Positions 1 through 6,997 of a stretch of 6,997 nt of DNA are shown here, in pieces; the stretch's first letter is position 1; each line of letters starts with the position of its first letter. Under the pieces are notes generated by a model, which did not search any database, was not told the DNA's origin, and worked only from the letters and a program-made list of their open reading frames with translations. The position numbers and the translations under genes were made by a program. The stretch is from CAIUPE01 sp046092445. GTDB lineage: Bacteria > Pseudomonadota > Alphaproteobacteria > Rhizobiales > Beijerinckiaceae. The stretch lies in contig JBJTDR010000088.1 in assembly GCA_046092445.1 (NCBI GenBank), positions 1 through 6,997 of the forward strand. The letters are read 5' to 3'.

Positions 1-63
1 GCCTGCAATGAGAAGGCCGATGGCGAGAAGCAGGAGTTCCCCGGTGGGGATCGAACCAAGCAT
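1..63 (-). CDS. N-terminus of a membrane protein, possibly a TauE/SafE-type exporter (partial)
   Basis: Only the first 21 codons are in the window; the gene continues beyond the left edge. The ATG is at 63 reading leftward, with an AAGG about 8 bases upstream as a plausible ribosome binding site. The peptide starts MLGSIPTGE and continues into an uninterrupted hydrophobic stretch (LLLLAIGLLIAG), so it is very likely the first transmembrane helix of an integral membrane protein. It follows dusA on the same strand with a 48-base gap, so the two may be co-transcribed. The hydrophobic start and my recollection of gene order near some alphaproteobacterial dusA genes suggest a TauE/SafE (sulfite/anion exporter) family protein. 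That naming is inference from 21 residues; other multi-pass proteins fit equally well. Confidence 0.5.
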   Translation of the reverse strand, partial: MLGSIPTGELLLLAIGLLIAG

Positions 64-111
64 GAGGGGGCCTTTATCCGGGTACCGGAGGGCATGAGAG
101 ATCTGATGCGA

Positions 112-1116
112 TCACGCGGCGGCCATCGTGTCGCGGTGGACGAGGGTTACAGCTTCACGCAGCACGGACAGACCGGCGGAGCGTTTGACGCCTTCGGTGG
201 CGAGGTGACGGCGGAAGGCGCGCGCTCCGGATCGGCCCGTGAACAGGCCGAGCAGGTGGCGTGTCATGGCGTGCAGCGACGTGCCCTCGGCAAGGCGGGC
301 CTCGGCATAGGGATAAAAGCTTTCGAGCGCTTCCCACGCATCGCTGATAGGGGCGGGTTCACCGTAGAGTTCGGGATCAATGGCGAGCAGCATTTCGGGC
401 TCGTGATAGGCAGTGCGCCCGACCATGACGCTATCGACGCGGGCGAGGTGGCGGGTGATTTCCGCGAGCGACGTAATGCCACCATTGATCGCGACCGGAT
501 ATAGAGGCAGGCGCTGTTTGAGGCGGTGGACGCGATCATACTCAAGCGGCGGAATGTAGCGGTTTTCTTTCGGCGAGAGTCCCTTGAGCCACGCTTTGCG
601 CGCATGGACGATCACGCCATCGCATCCGGCGGCGATCACCGCATCCACGAGCTGATCGAGAGCGGTTTCGGGATCTTGATCATCGACACCGAGGCGGCAT
701 TTGACGGTGACGGGCAGGGGTGTGGCGGCTTTCAACGCGGCAACGCATTCGGCCACAAGCGCGGGCTCGCGCATCAGGCAGGCGCCGAAGCGGCCTTCCT
801 GCACGCGGTCCGACGGGCAACCGACATTGAAATTAATCTCGCAATAGCCAAAATCTGCGGCAATTCTGGCCGATTGCGCGAGTTCAGCGGGGTTTGAGCC
901 GCCAAGTTGCACCGCGACGGGATGCTCGCGCGCATCGAAGCCGAGCAATCGCTCGCGGTCGCCATGGAGGATCGCGGCGCTGGTGACCATCTCGGTATAG
1001 AGCAAGGCGCGGCGCGTGAGAATGCGATGGAAGAACCGGCAATGACGGTCCGTCCAGTCCATCATCGGGGCGATGGAGAATTTCGGCATGACAGGATTTT
1101 GTCTTGTTTCGGTCAC
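112..1116 (-). CDS. dusA: tRNA-dihydrouridine(20/20a) synthase DusA
   Basis: An FMN enzyme that uses NADPH to reduce uridine at positions 20 and 20a of the tRNA D-loop in the cytoplasm. The 334-residue model covers the family's full length. The N-terminal TIM-barrel domain has APMMDWTD (16-23), the NVGCPSDRVQ box with catalytic Cys100, Lys139 and His171 as expected FMN contacts, HARKAWLKGLSPKENR (171-186, a hallmark of the DusA subgroup rather than DusB or DusC), NGGI (211-214) and GR (233-234) for FMN phosphate. The C-terminal helical tRNA-binding domain occupies roughly 255-325. The listed start is GTG at 1116. An in-frame ATG at 1089 (residue 10, MPKFSIAPMM) would give 325 residues and places the barrel nearer the N-terminus; neither start has a strong ribosome binding site, so the true start is unresolved. 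The gene is divergent from katG and upstream of the left-edge membrane gene. It is intact. Confidence 0.95.
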   Translation of the reverse strand: MTETRQNPVMPKFSIAPMMDWTDRHCRFFHRILTRRALLYTEMVTSAAILHGDRERLLGFDAREHPVAVQLGGSNPAELAQSARIAADFGYCEINFNVGCPSDRVQEGRFGACLMREPALVAECVAALKAATPLPVTVKCRLGVDDQDPETALDQLVDAVIAAGCDGVIVHARKAWLKGLSPKENRYIPPLEYDRVHRLKQRLPLYPVAINGGITSLAEITRHLARVDSVMVGRTAYHEPEMLLAIDPELYGEPAPISDAWEALESFYPYAEARLAEGTSLHAMTRHLLGLFTGRSGARAFRRHLATEGVKRSAGLSVLREAVTLVHRDTMAAA

Positions 1117-1203
1117 CAGGGGGTCTGTCTATCTCTCGTGCGGCGGATGATCCGGGTCGGGAAGGGTCCGTTGATGACCCGATTTTAACGGTGCGGGCAG
1201 GGT

Positions 1204-1216
1204 TTGTACATTACAA
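1204..1216. promoter_or_regulatory. Perfect palindrome TTGTA-N3-TACAA, candidate operator
   Basis: Five-base arms at 1204-1208 and 1212-1216 around the spacer CAT. An imperfect extension outward (AGGG on the left, CCTT on the right) would lengthen the symmetry if one base bulges. It lies about 185 bases before katG and 90 bases before dusA. The short spacer favours a dimeric protein binding site over an RNA hairpin. I do not recognise the motif as OxyR, Fur/Irr or FNR. The site as regulatory is inference; a 10-base symmetric match can occur by chance. Confidence 0.3.
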
Positions 1217-1311
1217 CCTTTCAAAAGTGCGGTTGAAGTCGGAATGAGGATTTGGTAGTCGGGTGCAGCGCAAAATTCAGGCAATGCGATCAATGCGAGG
1301 GGTTCCGAAGT

Positions 1312-1327
1312 GCTGGGAAAATCCAGC
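1312..1327 (+). other. Small hairpin in the probable katG leader
   Basis: GCTGG (1312-1316) and CCAGC (1323-1327) pair perfectly around GAAAAT. G-U pairs at the inner end (1317 with 1322) and outer end (1311 with 1328) could extend the stem to 7 pairs with an AAAA loop. It is about 73 bases before the katG start. There is no following T run, so it is not a terminator. A role in the mRNA leader is possible but unproven. Confidence 0.25.
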
Positions 1328-1390
1328 GTGTCCGTATCCCGAGCATCCAGAATGCGGATGACCGCGCAGGTCAATCAACCAGCCATGATC

Positions 1391-1396
1391 GGAGAG
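1391..1396 (+). promoter_or_regulatory. katG ribosome binding site
   Basis: GGAGAG ends 4 bases before the ATG at 1401, with its GGAG core 6 bases away, and supports that start for katG. Confidence 0.75.
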
Positions 1397-1400
1397 AAAA

Positions 1401-3611
<2,211 letters not shown>

Positions 3612-3623
3612 TCCATTGAACAA

Positions 3624-3662
3624 CATTTCGGGCGCGGCTGATTTCGTGCTGCGCCCGAAATG
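3624..3662. terminator. Bidirectional hairpin terminator between katG and the MBL-fold gene
   Basis: Perfect 12-base inverted repeat: CATTTCGGGCGC (3624-3635) and GCGCCCGAAATG (3651-3662). Inside it, 3636-3638 can pair with 3648-3650 (one G-U), giving about 15 pairs and a 9-base loop. It fills the 53-base gap between the convergent stop codons, 12 bases after the katG stop and 2 bases past the stop of the minus-strand gene. Reading leftward the stem is followed by TTGTT, a weak T-rich tail. Reading rightward there is no T run, so termination of katG may be less efficient or rely on another factor. Confidence 0.75.
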
Positions 3663-3664
3663 GA

Positions 3665-4582
3665 CTATTGCTGGTTTGGCCAGTAGGTGCCATCAAGCAC
3701 CGGCGAGCCCTCGCACAGGACGAGGCCGCGTTCGACCATATCTTCTAGCTGCGCAAAGACGGAGTGCGCTGCCGCTGGTTTCAAACCGGGCGCGAGACTC
3801 GTATACACATGCGTGACGATTTCGGGAATTGTCCGGTCGCCGGCTTTCAGCCGGTCAAGGATTGACGCTTCCCGCTGTCGGCGATGTTGCAAGAGCCCGC
3901 GAACAAAACGCTGGGGATCGATGACGGGATTGCCGTGACCGGGCCAATAAACCGTCTCGCTACGTCCGAGCAATTTCTGCAAAGAGCGCATATAATCTCC
4001 CATCGAGCCATCGGGCGGCGCGACGATGCTGGTGGACCACGCCATGACATGATCGCCCGAAAACAAGGCCGCTTCCCCGGCCAGTGCGAAGCTGACATGG
4101 TTGGCGGCGTGCCCCGGCGTGTCGAGGGCCGTGAGTGTCCAGTCGGGTCCAGTAATCGTATCTCCGTCGACGAGCATTTGGTCAGGGGCGTAGTCCTGAT
4201 CCGACGAGGCGTCGAGCGGATTGATCTCGCCAAGATTGAGGGGGCGGGCTGATCTGTGTGCCGAGCACCCGACAATCAGGGCGCCTGTGAGTTCCGCAAG
4301 CGGGCGGGCAAGGGGCGAGTGGTCACGATGTGTATGCGTCACAAAAATATGGCTTACCGTGGCAGTCCCGATGGCTGCGAGCAGGGCCTCGAGATGGCGC
4401 GTATCGTCCGGGCCGGGATCGATGATGGCGAGTGTCTTTGTGCCGACGAGATAGGAGCAGGTGCCGGTGAAGGTGAAGGGGCCGCCATTCGGTGCGATGA
4501 TACGCCGGACAGCAGGCCGGAGCCATTCGACACCGGTCGCGGAAAGTGGCTCCGAGCGGTCTAAAGAAAGCGTGTCTGACAT
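3665..4582 (-). CDS. LACTB2-like metallo-beta-lactamase-fold hydrolase
   Basis: A 305-residue zinc-dependent hydrolase of the metallo-beta-lactamase superfamily, in the glyoxalase II/LACTB2 branch. The zinc-binding HTHRDH motif is at 83-88 (His83, His85, Asp87, His88). Further ligands are His158 in TPGH, Asp177 in SGDH and His216 in PGHG; the spacing of 19 residues between His158 and Asp177 matches LACTB2. Residues from about 239 on form a C-terminal winged-helix-like domain typical of this branch. Human LACTB2 is a mitochondrial endoribonuclease, but bacterial members are mostly uncharacterised, so the substrate (RNA, thioester or other ester) is unknown. No signal peptide is visible; it is probably cytoplasmic. 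The ATG at 4582 is preceded by AGGA 4 to 5 bases upstream. It is monocistronic, divergent from the kinase gene and convergent with katG. Confidence 0.9.
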   Translation of the reverse strand: MSDTLSLDRSEPLSATGVEWLRPAVRRIIAPNGGPFTFTGTCSYLVGTKTLAIIDPGPDDTRHLEALLAAIGTATVSHIFVTHTHRDHSPLARPLAELTGALIVGCSAHRSARPLNLGEINPLDASSDQDYAPDQMLVDGDTITGPDWTLTALDTPGHAANHVSFALAGEAALFSGDHVMAWSTSIVAPPDGSMGDYMRSLQKLLGRSETVYWPGHGNPVIDPQRFVRGLLQHRRQREASILDRLKAGDRTIPEIVTHVYTSLAPGLKPAAAHSVFAQLEDMVERGLVLCEGSPVLDGTYWPNQQ

Positions 4583-4629
4583 GGCGTCCTTATGGGTTTT
4601 TCAGGCAGGCTTGTCGAGGCTTATTCAGT

Positions 4630-4658
4630 TCCGGAGACCAATGGAGAAAATCTCCGGA
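4630..4658. repeat. 8-base inverted repeat in the divergent promoter region
   Basis: TCCGGAGA (4630-4637) and TCTCCGGA (4651-4658) are perfect complements around 13 bases. The spacer itself contains GGAGA (4643-4647), which can pair with TCTCC (4651-4655) across AAA, so the right arm has two alternative partners. The repeat ends 7 bases before the -35 element of the EcfG-type promoter and lies 48 bases before the start codon of the minus-strand hydrolase. It could be a protein operator or a leader hairpin of the hydrolase mRNA. The structure is seen directly; the function is inference. Confidence 0.5.
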
Positions 4659-4665
4659 CATCAGG

Positions 4666-4690
4666 GGAACCAATTACAACATTTGGCGTT
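4666..4690 (+). promoter_or_regulatory. EcfG-type (general stress response) sigma promoter
   Basis: GGAAC at 4666-4670 and CGTT at 4687-4690 with a 16-base spacer, matching the known EcfG/SigT consensus of Alphaproteobacteria (GGAAC, 16-17 bases, CGTT) at every defined position. The expected transcription start is about 4697, giving a leader of roughly 20 bases with the ribosome binding site at 4709-4712. It is correctly oriented for the histidine kinase gene. EcfG is normally held by NepR and released by phosphorylated PhyR, so the kinase should be induced under general stress. Transcription has not been shown. Confidence 0.75.
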
Positions 4691-4708
4691 TTACCTAGCG
4701 AAATATAC

Positions 4709-4712
4709 GGAG
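4709..4712 (+). promoter_or_regulatory. Ribosome binding site favouring a GTG start for the kinase
   Basis: GGAG is separated by only 1 base from the ATG at 4714 but by 7 bases from the in-frame GTG at 4720. Normal spacing is about 5 to 9, so GTG at 4720 is the better start. Confidence 0.6.
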
Positions 4713-4719
4713 CATGCCT

Positions 4720-6531
4720 GTGAACGCGATCCCATCCAAGTCGACATTTTGGTTGTCGCGACATGATGGTCGCGCGGGCGGCGGTCGCACTTTCACGGCG
4801 AGATGTTTCATGACGGGCGGTGTGGTAGTCGCCGCCATTGTTTTGCTCATCGTTGCATTTTTGCTTTCCGGACAGCTTGATCGTGTACAGGCGGAACTTG
4901 ACGGGTTGCAGGAATTCGAAGCAGCGCGTTCCCGAACGGTGGTCAGGCTTTTCGAGTTTGACTCTGCTGCGTATCAGACTCTGAGGGAGTCGGATGGCAC
5001 GGATCTGCGCTCTGTTGGTCCGCTTTTCGATGACTACACGGCGAGCTTCGCGAGCCTGTCCCGGCTTCGTCTCTTCGGTGGCCAGGAAGAGCGTCTTGAC
5101 AATATACGGCATCTTTCGGCCGAGTTTCGAAGTGCGATGCATGCACTTGCCCATGAGAATGCGGGCGGAAATATTACCGAGAAAAGGTATCTTGACGCGT
5201 TGAAAACGACGCCCATGATCGATGCACTGACCGAACTTGGCACATACAACGCTTCCTTGATTACCGAACGGACTGCGGTTCAGGACACGATCCGAACGAT
5301 CAATAATGTATTGATCGGGTTGGCGGTGTTTATTGCTGCATGTGCCGGACTGGTGATGTTGCTGTGCATGCGGCGGCGGCTGGTGACCACAAAACGCGAG
5401 CAGGAAGAATTGCTCCAATCAAACCAGTTGCTCAACAGGGAAATCGAGAAAAAGGCAGCCGATCTCAATCGTGTTCAAGTTCTGTTCGATGCTTCGCTCG
5501 GTGTCACGAGTGTGACCATGTTCATGCAGGATCGCGATCTTATCTATTCATGGGTCCACGGCTCGGTACCCGGATTTCTCGCGAGCAGTGATATCGGGCG
5601 TTCCGATTACGACCTCATTCCATGTCCTGATCAGGAATTTCTGATTGCAACCAAACTCGAGGTCATCGCGAGCGGAAGAAGTATCGCCTTCGAGTCCGAT
5701 CGGGACGAGGATGGCGTGCGAAGGACCTATTCGATCAACCTCGATCCACTGATCCAAGACGAGGCAATCATCGGAATCGTCGGTGTGATGAAGGATATCA
5801 CCGAGCGTCGCCGCCGTGAGGAAGAAACGCAGGCCTTGCTGCAGGAATTGGTGCACCGCGCGCAGAATTTGCTCGGTGTGGTGCTGTCCATGGCGAAGCT
5901 GAGCGCCCGCTCCGCCACCTCACTTGAGGCGTTCAGCGAACGGTTTTCGGGGCGGATCTCGTCAATGGCCCGCAGCTTCGAGGTTCTTGTCGATCACGAC
6001 TGGCATGGTGCACCGATCCGGAAACTGCTGGACAAAAGCCTTGCCACACTGGACCATCGCGTGCAGAGCCGCATTTTGATCGACGGGGAAGACGTGCAGC
6101 TCACCCCGCTGGTCGCGCAGAATTTGGCACTTGCGTTCCACGAGCTGATTGCCAATGCGATTGATCACGGTTCCCTGAGCGATGGAAGCGGCAGGGTATC
6201 AATCACGTGGTCCGTCCAGCCATGTGACAGCGGTGCGCGCGAATTCAGGTTCCAGTGGACGGAGATCTCGGCGGAACCGAAAGCGATGCGGTTTGATCAG
6301 GTAGGTTTCGGGCGGCATGTTCTGGAGATCATAGTCCCGCGCGCCCTCAACGGAACTACGACAGTGTCAAACGGCCCGCAAGGGCTGATCTGGACCCTGA
6401 CCTGGCCGCTCGACGGATTTGATGCGTCATCGTTTTCGGTTCCCATGAGCGCGGCTATGACGACGCTCGAGAATGGTCCCGCCCGCACCCACAACCAGCC
6501 GGTAACCACGACCTCAGGGCAGCTACACTGA
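4720..6531 (+). CDS. Membrane PAS-HWE sensor histidine kinase
   Basis: A sensor kinase that should autophosphorylate on His381 and pass the phosphate to a response regulator (residue numbers here count from the ATG at 4714, two codons before the preferred GTG start). Order: transmembrane helix 34-52; mostly helical periplasmic sensor region 53-198, CHASE3-like in size and position but not clearly assignable; second transmembrane helix 199-219; coiled coil 222-256; PAS domain about 257-365 with the MQDRDLIYSWVH strand common in HWE kinases, ending in DITERRRREE. The HWE core follows: phosphoacceptor box ELVHRAQN with His381, then AFHELIANAIDHGSLS (His476, Glu477, Asn481), WTE (515-517) and the glycine segment GFGRHVLE (531-538). 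The His, WxE and H-E features define the HWE family. The usual Lys of HRxKN is Gln384. A Ser/Thr-rich tail (about 567-605) follows the ATPase domain. No response regulator is adjacent; PhyR is a plausible partner, given the EcfG-type promoter. Confidence 0.92.
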   Translation: MNAIPSKSTFWLSRHDGRAGGGRTFTARCFMTGGVVVAAIVLLIVAFLLSGQLDRVQAELDGLQEFEAARSRTVVRLFEFDSAAYQTLRESDGTDLRSVGPLFDDYTASFASLSRLRLFGGQEERLDNIRHLSAEFRSAMHALAHENAGGNITEKRYLDALKTTPMIDALTELGTYNASLITERTAVQDTIRTINNVLIGLAVFIAACAGLVMLLCMRRRLVTTKREQEELLQSNQLLNREIEKKAADLNRVQVLFDASLGVTSVTMFMQDRDLIYSWVHGSVPGFLASSDIGRSDYDLIPCPDQEFLIATKLEVIASGRSIAFESDRDEDGVRRTYSINLDPLIQDEAIIGIVGVMKDITERRRREEETQALLQELVHRAQNLLGVVLSMAKLSARSATSLEAFSERFSGRISSMARSFEVLVDHDWHGAPIRKLLDKSLATLDHRVQSRILIDGEDVQLTPLVAQNLALAFHELIANAIDHGSLSDGSGRVSITWSVQPCDSGAREFRFQWTEISAEPKAMRFDQVGFGRHVLEIIVPRALNGTTTVSNGPQGLIWTLTWPLDGFDASSFSVPMSAAMTTLENGPARTHNQPVTTTSGQLH

Positions 6532-6666
6532 CAGGTTTCATTCTGACGGCGCCTGCCATCGACTTGAGCACATTCCCGTCGACAAACAGTGCAACGATTT
6601 TGCAGGCTTGCGCATTGCCTTGAGGCAGGCGAGACGTTACCAATTCAGGACATAGCGGAGAATGAA
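6532..6666. other. Kinase-galE intergenic region
   Basis: 135 bases with no gene. I see no clear terminator for the kinase and no recognisable promoter for galE. There is a small inverted repeat TGCCT-TG-AGGCA at 6616-6627. A longer-range pair, CGCCTGCC (6550-6557) with GGCAGGCG (6624-6631), uses part of the same sequence. Both could be chance in GC-rich DNA. Confidence 0.4.
6657..6660 (+). promoter_or_regulatory. galE ribosome binding site
   Basis: GGAG lies 6 bases before the ATG at 6667. A nearer ATG at 6662 is in another frame and stops after two codons, so the site decides for 6667. Confidence 0.7.
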
Positions 6667-6997
6667 ATGACGGTATTGGTGACCGGCGGGGCGGGCTATA
6701 TTGGCAGCCACATGGTTCTGGATCTGATGAAGACCGGTGAGGAAATCGTCGTGCTTGATGATTTTTCGACAGGATTTGCCGGTCTTGTGCCTGCCGGCGT
6801 CCGGGTCGTTGAGGGTGATATCGGCAATCGCAAATTGCTCGAGCGCCTGATCCCCGATTACCGGATCGACGCGATTGCGCATTTCGCAGCCAAGATTGTC
6901 GTGCCGGAATCGGTGGAGAAACCGCTTTTCTATTATGACAATAATACATCCCGCGCCCGCACGCTGATCGAGGCGGCGGTGACGGGCGGTGTGAAGC
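6667..6997 (+). CDS. galE: UDP-glucose 4-epimerase GalE (N-terminal part)
   Basis: Interconverts UDP-glucose and UDP-galactose using tightly bound NAD, supplying galactose for surface polysaccharides and the Leloir pathway. The first 110 codons are present and open to the right edge; family members are usually about 330 residues. The N-terminal Rossmann motif is TGGAGYIGSH (6-15). It is followed by LDDFSTG (30-36) for NAD ribose binding, GDI at 50-52 and HFAAKIVVPESV (72-83), the form of the conserved active-site-proximal segment found in many GalE proteins. The catalytic Ser/Tyr-x-x-x-Lys lies beyond the window. Other short-chain sugar-nucleotide epimerases share this fold, but the combined motifs fit GalE best. 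It is on the same strand as the kinase with a 135-base gap; co-transcription is uncertain. Confidence 0.9.
   Translation, partial: MTVLVTGGAGYIGSHMVLDLMKTGEEIVVLDDFSTGFAGLVPAGVRVVEGDIGNRKLLERLIPDYRIDAIAHFAAKIVVPESVEKPLFYYDNNTSRARTLIEAAVTGGVK

Larger units (their letters stand above)
1117..1400. other. Divergent dusA-katG intergenic region
   Basis: This 284-base region should hold the promoters of both dusA (leftward) and katG (rightward). I see no convincing sigma-70 -35/-10 pair and no EcfG-type GGAAC/CGTT pair on either strand. What does stand out is a short palindrome at 1204-1216 and a small hairpin at 1312-1327, listed separately. An 81-codon leftward open frame (1129-1374) would start with TTG, lacks a ribosome binding site and has a composition I do not recognise, so I do not call it a gene. 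Confidence 0.7.

Noticed and set aside
1297..1306. GGAAC on the minus strand as an EcfG -35 element for dusA
   Set aside because: No CGTT follows at 16 or 17 bases.
1129..1374. Leftward 81-codon open frame in the dusA-katG gap
   Set aside because: It starts with TTG, has no ribosome binding site and no recognisable motif, and overlaps the expected promoter region.
1089..1400. dusA 5' end as an integration site for a mobile element
   Set aside because: dusA is a known target of some integrases, but here the gene is intact and flanked by katG, with no integrase or repeated attachment sequence visible.
4628..4634. GGAAC on the minus strand as an EcfG promoter for the MBL-fold hydrolase
   Set aside because: The bases 16-17 downstream read AGCC or GCCT, not CGTT, so the element is incomplete. 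The divergent region has an EcfG-type promoter in one direction only.
4621..5418. Antisense open frame of 265 codons opposite the kinase
   Set aside because: It shows no domain and overlaps the well-supported kinase and its promoter.
6550..6631. Long-range inverted repeat CGCCTGCC / GGCAGGCG as kinase terminator or galE operator
   Set aside because: The arms are 66 bases apart in GC-rich DNA with no T run after them; too weak to call.
6662..6670. Two-codon upstream frame (ATG AAA TGA) overlapping the galE start
   Set aside because: The ribosome binding site is only 1 base away from it but 6 bases from the galE ATG; most likely chance.

Overview
The window looks like ordinary chromosomal housekeeping and stress-response DNA from a moderately GC-rich alphaproteobacterium. 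This assignment rests on an HWE-family histidine kinase (a family concentrated in Alphaproteobacteria) and, just upstream of it, an exact match to the EcfG-type sigma factor promoter (GGAAC, 16 bases, CGTT) that drives the alphaproteobacterial general stress response. I cannot fix the genus. There are no RNA genes, insertion sequences, CRISPR arrays or integrases.

Layout, left to right. At the left edge, the first 21 codons of a minus-strand membrane protein run off the window (start at 63; possibly a TauE/SafE-type exporter). Behind it on the same strand is dusA (112-1116, tRNA dihydrouridine synthase). A 284-base divergent intergenic region (1117-1400) with one short palindrome and one small hairpin separates dusA from katG (1401-3611, catalase-peroxidase, all key residues present). 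katG converges on a minus-strand LACTB2-like metallo-beta-lactamase-fold hydrolase (3665-4582). The 53-base gap between them holds a strong hairpin that probably terminates transcription from both sides. A 131-base divergent region (4583-4713) carries an 8-base inverted repeat and the EcfG-type promoter. The promoter drives a membrane-anchored PAS/HWE sensor histidine kinase (about 4720-6531). After a 135-base gap, the 5' end of galE (UDP-glucose 4-epimerase, from 6667) runs off the right edge.

How the genes fit together. No multi-gene pathway spans the window. The common thread is stress: katG detoxifies peroxide, and the kinase is of the type that can feed the PhyR/NepR/EcfG cascade while apparently being transcribed by EcfG itself, which would make a feedback loop. 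No response regulator lies beside the kinase, so it is an orphan in this window. I did not find a convincing new multi-gene system. The most informative observations are the EcfG-type promoter, the spacing evidence for a GTG start of the kinase, its unusual phosphoacceptor box (HRAQN), and the inverted repeats in the two divergent promoter regions.
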